A stretch of DNA of 64,000 bases, from the NCBI RefSeq assembly GCF_023703775.1, contig NZ_CP098515.1, forward strand, positions 90,568 to 154,567. The letters run 5' to 3'. Origin of the DNA: Haloplanus sp. GDY1. Lineage in GTDB: Archaea > Halobacteriota > Halobacteria > Halobacteriales > Haloferacaceae. Positions 7,805 through 17,905 of this stretch are shown piece by piece (the first letter of the stretch is position 1; each line of letters begins with the position of its first letter). A program made the translations under genes and the position numbers. The notes beneath the pieces were generated by a model, which ran no database searches, was not told the DNA's origin, and was given only the letters and a program-made list of their open reading frames with translations.

Positions 7805-10756
7805 TTAGTTGTCGCGCCGGGTCGCGAGCAGCGCAGCCGCGAGCAGCGCGATGACAGCGACGATGGCACCGAAGCCGGGGCCGCCACCCGAGGTGGGCGT
7901 CGGCGTGTCAGTCGGCTCAGCCGTCGCCGTCGCCGTCGGTTCGGGCGTCGCCGTCGCCGTCGGCTCCGGCGTCGCCGTCTCCGTCGGCGTCGGTTCCGGC
8001 GTCTCCGTCGGTTCCGGCGTCGCCGTCTGGACGTTCTGGACGATCTCGACGTCAACTATGTCCGTGTTGTAGCTGTCGTCGGCCTCGAGGATGTACGAGC
8101 CGGTCTGCACGTCCTCGAGCTCCATCGAGACCATCCAGGTCCCGTCGAAGGACCATTCCTCGGTCGTCGTCAGCGCGACCGAGTCGCCGTCCTGCGTCAG
8201 CAGTTCGACGGTGATGGAGTTGTCGTCGGGGCGCAGGTTCGTGCCACCCTCGGCGACCAGCGTGTCGTCAACGCCGACCGGGTTGACACCCGAGGCTTCC
8301 ATGCCTTCGGGGTAGACCGTGTTGATGGTCGTCTGCGCGTCCGCGTAGCGGAAGCGCGTCGTGACCATCCGGTCGTCGCTCGCGACTTCCTCGGTCGTCT
8401 GATCGAGGATACGCGAGCGGACCTGCTGGCCCGTCAGACCCGAGTTGTCGTTGTCCAGGTTCGCGACGAACTCCTGGAAATCACCGCTGGACTGGCCAGC
8501 GACGTCACCGAAGCTACCGTCACCGAAGTTGTCGTCACGACCGGGGATCAAGACGTGGGCACTGACCTCGCCCTCTGCGATGCCACTGCCACCCGCCGAC
8601 GTGGAGACCGTGAGGTCGTCCTCGTCGAACGTGTTGTCGTCGTCGACGCTGACCGTGTGGAACGCCGTGTTCCCACGCTCACCGACGAAGACGATGTAGG
8701 CCTGCTGCGAGCCGAAGGCCGTCCCGGACACGTTGACCGAGTTGTCCTCGACGGCCACCTGGCCGCCGACGGTCTTGAAGCTCGCCTGCAGTTCCGTGTC
8801 GAGCACCCGCAGCGACTTCTGGGAGCTCGTGTTCGTGTTGAAGTTCGACGTGCTGATCGTCTCGGGCGGCGTCGCGCCGATACCGCCGGCATCAACGACG
8901 CCGAGCCGGTAGGTCCCGGGCTGGGACAGCTCGTTGTTACCGGGCTCGTTACCCTGCGAGAGGATCACGTCTTCCTCTTCGAACGTGCCGTCAGCATCGA
9001 CGGTCAGCGTGTCCGAGCCGTCGATGTCGAGCAGCTGGTAGTCGTTCTGCCGGCGGACGTAGAAGGCGACCTCCTCGATGCCCTCGGAGGCCGTCCCGTT
9101 CACGTCCACCTCGCTCCCGACAACGTACGTGTTGCCGGGCGACTCGATCGAGAGGTCACCCTGCTCGATGGAGATCGACTGATCGTCGACCTCAGCTTCT
9201 TCGGTCGGGGTCGAGCCCAGCTCGAAGGGCACGAGGTAGCCCTGCTCGTACAGGTACATGTCGATGTCGGAGTCATCGAGGTACTGCGTCTCGATCTGAC
9301 CGACACCGAGGCCCGTGCCGTCGTCGATCGTCACGGTCGCGTACGCGTAGTCGACCGTGCCGCTGGGCGTGGTGCCGCGCGGGACAGCCGTGTTGCCGCC
9401 GTCGGTGACGACACCGACCTCGTCGGTGTCACCGACGTTGCGGAAGATCCGCTGGGCGTCCTCACCGGAGAGGCCGTCGCGGAAGTCGTCGGATTCGATC
9501 AGGACCGTGTGCTGGTCGCCAGCGTCCGAGCCCTGGATCTCGAAGCGGACGTCCTCACCGCGGACGACGTCGTCCTCGTCGATCTGGAGGCTCGGGTCGT
9601 CGTCGCCGGTGACCGTGATGGTCGTCGACTGGGACGCCTCACCGAAGCCGAGGTCGTCCGTGCCGGCGAGCGAGATGGTGTATGTGCCCGTGCCAGTGTC
9701 CGAGAGGTCAAGGTCGTAGCCGACCTCGTTGGAGCTGATGTCCTGGCCGTTGACGTCAGTGCCTTGGTCGCTCTCGCCCTTGACGGCGTCGTTAGCGACG
9801 TCGCCGGTCACGTCGAGACCGGTGTCGTCCTCGACCGTCAGTTCGAGGTCTTCGGCTTCCTCGTAGTTCCAGGCACCGACGACGGTGAGTTGACCGGCGC
9901 CGGACTGGTCGCTCTGACCCTCGCCGACGGAGCCGCCGGCGATGTCCTCACCGTTCGTGTTGAGCACTTCGAGCGTGGTGACACGCGGCGTGGTGACGAC
10001 AACACCGTCGGCGCCAGGCGTGCCATCAGTGGTGTAGCGACCGGTCTCCTGGCTCTGCGGGACGTCCGGGAGGTTGAGGGGGACACCCTCAGCGTCGCCG
10101 GCCGTCTTCAGGAGTTCCTCGCCAGCGAGGTCGCCACCGAGCTGGAGGCCGGACTCGCCCTGGAAGACGGTTGCACCGGGGAGGATGAACCCTTCACCGT
10201 CCGCGGTGTTGAATTCACCCGTCCCGTCCTGGTTGGCGGCACGGTTGTCACCGTCGGGGTCAACCTCGCCGTCATCACCGTTGTCCCCGTTACCATCATC
10301 TGCTTCGATGGTGACGGTCGTACTGACGGTGGTGCTGGAGGTGCTGCCTTCGATGAAGGCTTCAGCGTCAACCTGCTGATCACCAGTTGCTGCGTCCGAA
10401 GCCACCTCGAAGGTGACCGTCGTGGTGAGAGTCTCGCCAGGCTGGATGGGACCGCTGAGGCCGTAGAGGACGCTCTGCGGTTCGCCTCCAAGACCAGATG
10501 CCCCATCGCCTTCGATACTCGTTGCTTCGACGCCGCTGGGCGTCGTGAACTCGATACGGCCTGCGTCACCGGCCTCGTCGCCGGTATTTGTATAGTCGTA
10601 CGTTACCGTGAACGTGTCTCCCTGCTGTGCGCTCCCAGCGTCATCAGGGGCACTAAGGCCAACCTGTGGCGCGGCAGCGGCAGGGGCAGAGACCGCGAAG
10701 ATGGACAGCACCATGAGGGCTGCCATCGTAACTGCTCTGATTTGCTTTCGTGTCAT
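7805..10756 (-). CDS. S-layer glycoprotein with extra N-terminal Ig-like domain and PGF-CTERM
   Basis: About 983 aa. A Sec signal (residues 1-29) is followed at about 30-150 by an Ig/CARDB-like beta domain. Next come a Gly/Asp linker near 153-172 and the standard haloarchaeal S-layer body starting ANQDGTGEFNTADGEG and containing GATVFQGE. The C-terminus has a Thr/Pro repeat (PTATATPEPT) and the anchor PGFGAIVAVIALLAAALL followed by RRDN, the PGF-CTERM signal processed by archaeosortase ArtA and lipid-anchored. Several N-x-S/T sequons are present. It is the cell wall protein. The gene lies 12 bases after the dockerin-tailed glycoprotein and ends in a terminator. Most S-layer proteins of this type lack the extra first domain. 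Confidence 0.93.
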   Translation of the reverse strand: MTRKQIRAVTMAALMVLSIFAVSAPAAAAPQVGLSAPDDAGSAQQGDTFTVTYDYTNTGDEAGDAGRIEFTTPSGVEATSIEGDGASGLGGEPQSVLYGLSGPIQPGETLTTTVTFEVASDAATGDQQVDAEAFIEGSTSSTTVSTTVTIEADDGNGDNGDDGEVDPDGDNRAANQDGTGEFNTADGEGFILPGATVFQGESGLQLGGDLAGEELLKTAGDAEGVPLNLPDVPQSQETGRYTTDGTPGADGVVVTTPRVTTLEVLNTNGEDIAGGSVGEGQSDQSGAGQLTVVGAWNYEEAEDLELTVEDDTGLDVTGDVANDAVKGESDQGTDVNGQDISSNEVGYDLDLSDTGTGTYTISLAGTDDLGFGEASQSTTITVTGDDDPSLQIDEDDVVRGEDVRFEIQGSDAGDQHTVLIESDDFRDGLSGEDAQRIFRNVGDTDEVGVVTDGGNTAVPRGTTPSGTVDYAYATVTIDDGTGLGVGQIETQYLDDSDIDMYLYEQGYLVPFELGSTPTEEAEVDDQSISIEQGDLSIESPGNTYVVGSEVDVNGTASEGIEEVAFYVRRQNDYQLLDIDGSDTLTVDADGTFEEEDVILSQGNEPGNNELSQPGTYRLGVVDAGGIGATPPETISTSNFNTNTSSQKSLRVLDTELQASFKTVGGQVAVEDNSVNVSGTAFGSQQAYIVFVGERGNTAFHTVSVDDDNTFDEDDLTVSTSAGGSGIAEGEVSAHVLIPGRDDNFGDGSFGDVAGQSSGDFQEFVANLDNDNSGLTGQQVRSRILDQTTEEVASDDRMVTTRFRYADAQTTINTVYPEGMEASGVNPVGVDDTLVAEGGTNLRPDDNSITVELLTQDGDSVALTTTEEWSFDGTWMVSMELEDVQTGSYILEADDSYNTDIVDVEIVQNVQTATPEPTETPEPTPTETATPEPTATATPEPTATATAEPTDTPTPTSGGGPGFGAIVAVIALLAAALLATRRDN

Positions 10757-10768
10757 GTTCTATGTGTT

Positions 10769-12391
10769 TTAGCTGTTGAGCGCAGCAATGACAGCTTGCG
10801 CTCCGCTCGGGTCGATTTGGTTATTGTTCAGTGCCGCAATGGCATCCTGTGCTTCACCGGGCTGAATGCCAGCCTCGCCGTTCGTGTCGAACTGATCGAC
10901 AACGGAGTTGCCACCGTTCGGCGGAGACGGCTCAGCGCCGGTAACAACGATGTCGTTAGTCGTTGTATTACCGGCGTCAATCGGATTCTCGGTTACCGCG
11001 GAACCGGACAGACCACCGTCCGTGGTGGCAACCATCCGATACTCGAATCCAGACGGCACGTTGGTGAACACATACGAGCCGCCCTGTCCAATCTCGGAAG
11101 TGGCGACTACGTTGTTGGTGCCCAGTCGGTAGAGGCTAACAGTTGCCTGACCGGCAGCCAACTCGTCATCGTCTTCGTTTACGACATCGCCGGTGATTTC
11201 ACCGACGCCGTAGACGCTGACGGTTGCCTCCTCACTGTTGGACGTCGAGTAGGGAGTCCCATCATTGGCCTCGGTCGAGGCAGTGACGTTCGTGTTCCCA
11301 ATGTTCTCTGCCTGGAACTCTACCGTGGCGTCTCCGTTGCTATCTGTCGTGACGGTCGTGGAGTTGGGATCCAGGATGTCGTTGTTCGTCAGTTCGAGAG
11401 TAACATCCTGATCTCCAGCTGGCAGCCATGCATCGGTGCTGCCTCTTGGACGCTGTTCAACGGTGACTGTCGCGTTTGCCGTTCCTTCGCTCGCGATATT
11501 GGCCGTCTTATTCCCATTGTCAACCGTCACATCGAGACGGTACTCAGTGGGAAGCTGTTCAATGACGAGGTTTGCAGTAGTCGTTTGGCCCTGGTCGACT
11601 TCATTGTCATTTGCAGTGGCCGTCGTATAGCCCCTGCGTTCAACAGTGATGTCGTAGGTTCCAACAGGAACGCGCAGCGTGTATTCGCCATCTGCGTTCG
11701 TCCTCGTCGATGCGGTCACACCGCCACCGGTTGCTCGGACAATCGCGTTCGCGACGTCGTCGTTCTGTGTGTCGGAGACACGACCGGAGAGATAGCCACC
11801 ATTAGCGGTGTCAACGACTTCCAGCTGGGTGAAGGTCGTCGACGCGATGTCGTCTCCTCCACTATCAACGAACGACGCGCTGATACCGTAGTTGGTGGTG
11901 CTGGTAACGCTCGGTGCGTTAGTCGTGACATCCACTTGGAATTCGATGTCACGGACCCCATCGTCCGGCTGAATCCCGAACTGGATTGTGTCATCAACCC
12001 CATCGCCGTCGGGGCCGTCAACCAGTTCGGCACTGCTTGAGATCGAGACCTGATTATCGTTGTTCGCGAACTCGGCAGAAACGCCGTTAACGGAGAGGCC
12101 TTCCTGCGCGATTTCGTTCGCGACAGTAACATTCACCGTGTCACTGTCACCATCGGTCTGGACATCAGTCACAGTGAACCGGATGATGTGATTGTCAATA
12201 TTCGATCCTTCTGTTACACTTGCCGGGTCAATAGCGGTGTTTCCAGCAATGTCACCGCTATTTCCAGCCCCGGAAGTGACGGTATTTGCTGCGGCAGCTG
12301 TTCCAGCGAATGCAATGGATCCTCCCATTACGGAAAGGACCATTATCATGGCCAGGAACAGACCGCGCAACTTGTCTGTTGGTCTTGTCAT
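10769..12391 (-). CDS. Secreted dockerin-tailed glycoprotein, upstream partner of the S-layer gene
   Basis: About 540 aa with an S-layer-type signal (MTRPTDKLRGLFLAMIMVLS ... TAAAA, to about 35). A carboxypeptidase-regulatory-like domain (GGYLSGRVSDTQ) lies near 197-280, an invasin/Big_1-like domain near 283-375 and a second carboxypeptidase-like domain near 390-480. The last 50 residues (VVDQFDTNGEAGIQ ... AQAVIAALN) form a dockerin-like EF-hand pair. There is no transmembrane anchor, so it is secreted or held by the wall. Many N-glycosylation sequons are present. It is first in the operon with the S-layer gene. A similar C-terminal module occurs in the protein at 31505-32479. Confidence 0.85.
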   Translation of the reverse strand: MTRPTDKLRGLFLAMIMVLSVMGGSIAFAGTAAAANTVTSGAGNSGDIAGNTAIDPASVTEGSNIDNHIIRFTVTDVQTDGDSDTVNVTVANEIAQEGLSVNGVSAEFANNDNQVSISSSAELVDGPDGDGVDDTIQFGIQPDDGVRDIEFQVDVTTNAPSVTSTTNYGISASFVDSGGDDIASTTFTQLEVVDTANGGYLSGRVSDTQNDDVANAIVRATGGGVTASTRTNADGEYTLRVPVGTYDITVERRGYTTATANDNEVDQGQTTTANLVIEQLPTEYRLDVTVDNGNKTANIASEGTANATVTVEQRPRGSTDAWLPAGDQDVTLELTNNDILDPNSTTVTTDSNGDATVEFQAENIGNTNVTASTEANDGTPYSTSNSEEATVSVYGVGEITGDVVNEDDDELAAGQATVSLYRLGTNNVVATSEIGQGGSYVFTNVPSGFEYRMVATTDGGLSGSAVTENPIDAGNTTTNDIVVTGAEPSPPNGGNSVVDQFDTNGEAGIQPGEAQDAIAALNNNQIDPSGAQAVIAALNS

Positions 12392-12529
12392 GTCTTATCG
12401 TGGTGCGTTTCTGTCGGCGTCGGCAAGCTTCCGCCCACTGCGATCCGCCACTCACTGCAAAGTGACGCCCGCAAGGGGGTACTCACTTCCAACACCATGG
12501 GTAGGGGTACATTCGCCACGTGATCCCCT

Positions 12530-12548
12530 GCTTATAAATTCTTTGTGG
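12530..12548 (-). promoter_or_regulatory. Promoter of the surface glycoprotein operon
   Basis: On the minus strand, a purine-rich BRE-like AAAGAA precedes TTTATAAG at about 12532-12539. Transcription would start near 12510, giving a leader of roughly 115 bases before the ATG at 12391, long for a haloarchaeon. Confidence 0.55.
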
Positions 12549-12764
12549 TCGTTGATGTGTATGGGTGAGTGTGACACTCCGGAAAACAAGCAATAGAGCT
12601 AATTTGGGGCGAATTTACAGAACTCCCCTGTGAAATACTCAACATATATCGGACGTCTGTCAGACAATAAGCGTACGAAGCATTTCTCGCAGTAAGGACA
12701 TCCCGTGCCAACTATCTAGTCTCAACACAGACTGTGAACCTCCACTCACACCGAGCGGTGCTGA

Positions 12765-14102
12765 CTAAGCCTCTGCAACGGTACGCTTACGAGCCAACTT
12801 GGAAGCTCCTGTCCCAAGGAATCGAGCCGTCAGGCGATCTGTCGAGAGGACGAACCTCCGGAAGATTCGTGTCGAGAGTGGTGGTTTCTTCGGAATCGCT
12901 CCGTGTGTAAAAAGGACGTTCGCCAACACCCACAGATTATACAACGAGACCGCGAACAGGAAGTAGAACAATCATACCGAGAACGTCGGTGACGACGTTC
13001 TCGGCAGAAAGTCGTCGATCTTCCGATACGATGTCTCGATGCCTCAGCGGCGGAACGCCGTCGCGTACGCTCTGGCTGTCTCTGGTTCTACAGGTGGAGT
13101 AGGTCGAGTGTCTTGGGGCTTGATTCCGGGGCGGTTCACGTCTGGTTCGTGACGAACCAGACGTGTTCAACCTCGCTCGTTCGAGGAGGCACGGCGAAGA
13201 CAGTGACATCGACCGATGCTGTCGGTGGCCGCTTTCACTGCATCTGGTAGGCATCGATGACCATCTCAGCGCCGACGCTGAGACGGGCTTTCATCCCCCT
13301 GCTCGGCCGCGCACGGATAATGAACTAATATAATATCCGATCGGTCTAACTCTGCGAAGATGTGAACCTGGTAGAATCGCCGGTTGAGGTAACCGTATCT
13401 GATTGAGACATATCGACGCGCTTTGACGATGAGTGAGCGATCGGCTTTCGTGCGAAGCAGGAAGCCGATCGCGTTTATCGAGCTCACGGCGAGGGTGAAT
13501 CGAACACTGGGAGCGGCGATGCAGAGCGTCGCAAAGCAGTACGCTCGGTTCGTTCCGAGATCAGGATAGGTGATGAGGACGTGGTCTGTGTCGGCTGAAC
13601 CGTAGACCTGTCACTCGTGGCCGTCGATCGCGACGTCGGCATGAGGAGGAAGCAACCGAAGTGACTGAGACGGTTTATTGTGCCGTGTTGAATAGTGCTC
13701 TCTGAGCCATGACGAAGTGACACCAGTTTTGAACTCACCGGCATCAGCCCCTGACAAAGCCACTCAAATTTCGACTGTCCCGACCAGCACCGCTATTCAA
13801 CACGGCGGTTTATTCTACGTCATTATCGGTGGTTCGCCAAGACGGCTCGGCGAACCACCAGTACACAGTTACAACCCTCCGTATGAAGGACGTGAAAGAG
13901 GCTAGGCGTTGATGGCGGCCGCGTTAAGCTGTCGAAGATGGTAGAGCAGCGATTTCGCGAGTGGGTTCCAAGCCGTCGATGTAGAGTCACCCGGCTCGGA
14001 GCAAGCCAGTTGAACGGTCTTGCCACTCGTATTGGCGAACTCCTGAATCGAACGCGATTCAAGAGTGGACCTCCTCAAAGTCTGTTCTCGTGTAGGACCC
14101 AC
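12765..14102 (-). pseudogene. DDE transposase remnant, split by a MITE
   Basis: Fragments in several frames, from N-terminus (14102, TVQLACSEPGDS, WNPLAKSLLYHLRQLN) through HADVAIDGHE near 13640-13660 to the C-terminus (FYFLFAVSLYNLWVLANVLF at 12915-12971). The last part is the hydrophobic end seen in ISH-type/IS4-like transposases. At least four frameshifts or stops are present. The 127-bp element at 13680-13806 lies within it. Removing that element and one target duplicate restores reading from GSANH into the SLRLLPPHADVAID stretch. The exact family is uncertain. Confidence 0.7.
13680..13806. mobile_element. 127-bp MITE, copy 1
   Basis: Ends carry the inverted pair GCCGTGTTGAATAG (13682-13695) and CTATTCAACACGGC (13793-13806). 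It is flanked by an 8-bp direct repeat GGTTTATT (13672-13679 and 13807-13814). No ORF. A second copy of identical length is at 27933-28059 and matches at 88 of 127 positions by hand alignment. It sits in a dead transposase gene. Confidence 0.88.
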
Positions 14103-14307
14103 ATGGTTTGATTCCGAAGTCTAGGGCCGGGTAGACGAGGGTTGAGGCAGCACAGCAGCATGTTTTGCCTCGGTTGTGTCGACCATATCGAGAGCTACGA
14201 GCCGAGCAGTCAGTCCGATTCAGCAACTACTGTTTAGTGCGGGGAGGAGGTCAATAACCCGCTGAACAGTCGCGGGATTTATGTGCTATTTGAACGGAAG
14301 TGGTGAT

Positions 14308-16680
14308 ATGCCGCCGGATATCTATGAAGAGACTGACAATCTTTTATCTGAGTATCCCGATCTCGAAGAGGATCTGGCTATCATAGTAAAGAAGGACCAA
14401 CGGGGAACGTGGGAGTTTAGTGAAATTCCCCTTGATTCGGGTCTCTTTGGGGAGCTAGTGTCCCGAGGGATTGCTGAACAGTCTGGTGAGGGCTATCGTC
14501 TTGTTGATCGGCAGGCTGTTGCAGACGCACTACACGGTGATGCCCCCAAGAGGACACAGTCGAAGGGGAGTGAGGATACTCGGATTGAGAGAGTCTTGTC
14601 TGATATTACCCTGAAACGAGTCGGAGCTATACTTGGAAGCCTCCTATTGGTTGTTGGATTTCGACTCTTTGCCTATCCGCAGGTCTTTCAGAATGGGGAT
14701 ATCGTTCTTCTCGGAAATGACCCATATTACTACCGCTACTGGGTAGAAACCCTCCTCGCCAATACTGAAGGACCAATTACTCTCAAGACTCTGGGTTCAC
14801 TTCCGGAACCAGTAGCGAACGGTGAGCCGCTCTTCGTAGTGACGCTCGTGGTAGCCGCGACGTTTCTGGGTGGTAATTCGACTGCGGCCGGTGTTACGCT
14901 TGCGTGGTATCCGGTCGTCTCGGCTGTCTTTGTTGGAGGGATCACATACCTTCTGGCAACCCGCCTATTTGCCGACCGGCGTGTCGGTGTTGCAACTGTG
15001 GGAATGCTCGCGATAATTCCTGTCCACGGATTCCGGAGTGGGCTTGGATTTGCTGATCATCATGCATTTGATTATTTCTGGCTCGCCGCCACGATGCTGA
15101 CGCTTGTTATTCTTTCTGAGCAGCATAAACTTCGAGACTCGCGACTCTGGATTGCTATTGGGGGATTCGGGCTTGCAACTACCGGACAGGTTCTTGCCTG
15201 GGAGGCTGGGCCACTCCTGCTTCTCCCGATTGGCCTCTTCCTTGCAACCCGCTCCCTACTCGATATCCAGGCAGATCGATCACCTCTCCGGTTTGGCGGT
15301 CCGGTTTTGATTGGATTGGGCTTTTGTTCACTGCTTGTGTACCTTGCTCATCGTGGCCTCGCCTGGCATACGTCTGCCGTAGTGTCTGCTCCATTTCTCC
15401 TCTTTGTTGGGAGCAGTGGGATCATATTCTTCGCTGAAGGTGCTTGGAGATGGGATCTCTCCCCGAAATACGTCGCTACGGGTGAAGTTGTCGGGCTCCT
15501 TGCCGGCGTTAATCTGCTCCCCAAACTCGTTCCAAGTGTCGCAACGACACTAGCCCGCGGGCGTACATTCTTAGTTCAAACAGAGGGGATCGCTGAGTCG
15601 ATATCTATACTCAGTGGGAGACTTGGCTCGATCTTTGGTCCTGCGTTCCTATTTGGATGGGTCCTTTTCCTTGCGTTACCGTACCTCTGCTGGCTCAGTT
15701 TTCGAGCATATCGAGAGCATGACTCTGTAGCCCTTGTCCCAGTCGTGTACGGGTGGACGTTCTTGATCCTTGCCGTAGTTCAACTCCGCTTTGCTGGTGA
15801 ACTATCGATTCCCATCGCAGTGCTTGCTGGCCTTGGGTTTGTGCATCTCACCGCATGGATTGATCTCTCACGTGGGCTTCCTGACTTCAGTGACTATAGG
15901 CCGCCAGAATCGACCGGTACGCCGTCTCAACCCGTATCACTGTCTATCCCTGATCGCCGAACTGTCCTTTTACTGTTCGTGACCTTCCTGTTAATCGGCA
16001 GTATGAGTTTTGCAATGACCCCGCTAAAAACGAATCAGCTGGTTATCTCAGATGAAGAGTACCAAGCTGTGACGTGGATGGACGAGTATTCGGCTGAGCA
16101 GGATTGGGAGTATCCTGAGAATTACGTACTCAGTATCTGGGGAAAGAATCGATTCTACAACTATTTCGTAAGTGGTGAGGCAGCATCATATCAGTATGCG
16201 GAATCACATTACGGTGAGTTTCTCACATCCTCCGCTGGGGAACAATGGTACTCTCAACTTCATGATCGAGTTGGCTTTATCGTCCTGAGAGACTCACCAC
16301 CAGGACCGGACTTTACTGCTGAATCACTACAGACTCGCCTCCACACCCACTATGGTAGCGAGAGTGCTGCTGCGTCCGGATTATCCCATTACCGCCTAGT
16401 CTATATTAGCGACGATGCCTCATTAACTGTCTTCACCCTTGTTCCAGGCGCGCGGTTGGCTGGCACAGCCCCACCTGGGTCAACAGTCTCCGTCTCGACA
16501 ACTCAGTCCGTTACCGGGGAGCAATTCACCTATTCGCGCACGGTTGAAGCAGATTCGACTGGGCAGTACGCGGTCACCGTTCCGTATCCGGGAGAGTATA
16601 CGGTTGGTGGCAGTCAAATGCAGGTCTCGCCAACAGCAATCACCGCGAATGAGACCATCTCAGTTCCTGCTGAGGCGTGA
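14308..16680 (+). CDS. aglB: AglB/STT3-like oligosaccharyltransferase, variant motif
   Basis: About 790 aa integral membrane protein. A soluble N-terminal domain of about 100 residues (DNLLSEYPDLEEDLA) precedes 12 or so membrane segments. First luminal motif: GNDPYYYRYW. Second: FADHHAFDYF (DHH). The C-terminal soluble domain has WGKNRFYNYF near the place where standard STT3 has WWDYG, so that motif is altered. Archaeal members transfer lipid-linked glycan to Asn of surface proteins. A further ATG lies at 14281; 14308 was chosen because GGTGAT directly precedes it. UppP-like phosphatase follows about 220 bases downstream, fitting glycan-carrier recycling. It may be a distant paralogue of AglB rather than the main enzyme. 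Confidence 0.7.
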   Translation: MPPDIYEETDNLLSEYPDLEEDLAIIVKKDQRGTWEFSEIPLDSGLFGELVSRGIAEQSGEGYRLVDRQAVADALHGDAPKRTQSKGSEDTRIERVLSDITLKRVGAILGSLLLVVGFRLFAYPQVFQNGDIVLLGNDPYYYRYWVETLLANTEGPITLKTLGSLPEPVANGEPLFVVTLVVAATFLGGNSTAAGVTLAWYPVVSAVFVGGITYLLATRLFADRRVGVATVGMLAIIPVHGFRSGLGFADHHAFDYFWLAATMLTLVILSEQHKLRDSRLWIAIGGFGLATTGQVLAWEAGPLLLLPIGLFLATRSLLDIQADRSPLRFGGPVLIGLGFCSLLVYLAHRGLAWHTSAVVSAPFLLFVGSSGIIFFAEGAWRWDLSPKYVATGEVVGLLAGVNLLPKLVPSVATTLARGRTFLVQTEGIAESISILSGRLGSIFGPAFLFGWVLFLALPYLCWLSFRAYREHDSVALVPVVYGWTFLILAVVQLRFAGELSIPIAVLAGLGFVHLTAWIDLSRGLPDFSDYRPPESTGTPSQPVSLSIPDRRTVLLLFVTFLLIGSMSFAMTPLKTNQLVISDEEYQAVTWMDEYSAEQDWEYPENYVLSIWGKNRFYNYFVSGEAASYQYAESHYGEFLTSSAGEQWYSQLHDRVGFIVLRDSPPGPDFTAESLQTRLHTHYGSESAAASGLSHYRLVYISDDASLTVFTLVPGARLAGTAPPGSTVSVSTTQSVTGEQFTYSRTVEADSTGQYAVTVPYPGEYTVGGSQMQVSPTAITANETISVPAEA

Positions 16681-16805
<125 letters not shown>

Positions 16806-16899
16806 GGACTCAAATAAAACCAACAGGCTGTTACGTTAGTCTGAAATTCTGTAGGGTGATCCTTCACTCGTGCGGCGCGAGGCAGGAGGGCAAATACGT

Positions 16900-17712
16900 A
16901 TGGATCGCTCAGTACTCGTCGCAATCGCTGCTGGTGTGCTTCAGGGCATTTTTGAGTGGCTCCCCATCTCTAGCGAGGGAAATATCACAATTGTACTCGC
17001 TTGGCTTGGAGAAAGTCCCCAACAAGCAGTGGCCTTTGCCCTCTTTCTCCATCTCGGGACAGCACTCTCTGCGACAGCATACTATCGCCACGAAATCGCT
17101 ACTGAGCTGGCAACGATTCGAACATGGCGTCCGGAAGTGGCACGTCAGGAAGCGTATGCGAAAACAACCTTTCTTGCGGTCGCGACACTCGTCTCCGGTG
17201 GCGTTGGCCTGAGCGCATATCTGCTTCTCTCGGAACTCGTCTCTGCGTTGACTGGCGGGGCTATTGTCATCGTCATTGGTGTGTTGCTTCTGCTGACTGG
17301 TGTCTTTCAGCGACTCTCAACCACGGTCGAGGACACTTCCCAGAAGACACCAACACTCTGGGATGCGGTTTTGGTTGGGATTGCCCAAGGCCTTGCGATC
17401 CTTCCAGGGATTTCTCGCTCTGGCTCGACGACAGGTGTCCTCCTTCTGCGTGGCTACGAGGCCCCCACGTCGTTCCGACTCTCGTTTCTGCTCTCGATTC
17501 CAGCCGCACTCGGCGGGGGATTCTTAGCGGCCTTTGATACTGGATTGGCTAGCCTGACGCTTGTGAGTGGTACGATTGCTCTGGTCACGGCAGCTGTTGT
17601 TGGATATCTTACGATTGATGCACTCATGCGAGTCGTCAATCGGGTATCCTTCTGGGCCGTCTGCCTTGGTCTGGGAGGTCTTGCTATCCTTGGCGGTATT
17701 CTCTTGGTGTGA
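16900..17712 (+). CDS. uppP: UppP-like polyprenyl-diphosphatase
   Basis: About 270 aa membrane protein with eight predicted helices. It has both signature motifs of the bacterial UppP/BacA family: LPISSEGN near residues 23-30 and PGISRSGST near 168-176. These enzymes remove the terminal phosphate of polyprenyl-PP so the carrier can be reused for glycan assembly. It follows the STT3-like gene with no terminator seen. ATG at 16900 (MDRSVLVAIAAGVLQGIF) was taken; earlier in-frame ATG at 16870 gives a non-conserved extension. Confidence 0.9.
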   Translation: MDRSVLVAIAAGVLQGIFEWLPISSEGNITIVLAWLGESPQQAVAFALFLHLGTALSATAYYRHEIATELATIRTWRPEVARQEAYAKTTFLAVATLVSGGVGLSAYLLLSELVSALTGGAIVIVIGVLLLLTGVFQRLSTTVEDTSQKTPTLWDAVLVGIAQGLAILPGISRSGSTTGVLLLRGYEAPTSFRLSFLLSIPAALGGGFLAAFDTGLASLTLVSGTIALVTAAVVGYLTIDALMRVVNRVSFWAVCLGLGGLAILGGILLV

Positions 17713-17905
17713 CTTCTCGTGAGAAGGAAGGAGAAGAATCGTCTTATGAGATACTAACTATTAACTCGGCTTTGAATGTCGAGTATCTACCACTATCTCG
17801 ACTGGAATGGCGGCTGAGACCGTGTTCAAACGGACGGAGTGGTCAGTCGCAGACGCTACGGCTCTCCGTTGGAGGACCAAACGGCAAACGGCGTGACAGC
17901 TGCTT

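Noticed and set aside
8555..12040. A 1161-codon open frame on the plus strand opposite the S-layer operon
   Set aside because: It is the antisense shadow of two high-GC genes with strong codon bias; it has no domain, signal or promoter, while the minus-strand proteins have clear signal peptides and anchors.
12970..13000. Inverted GAACGTCG/CGACGTTC hairpin as a regulatory site
   Set aside because: It lies within a degraded transposase and its sequence follows from the coding remnant.
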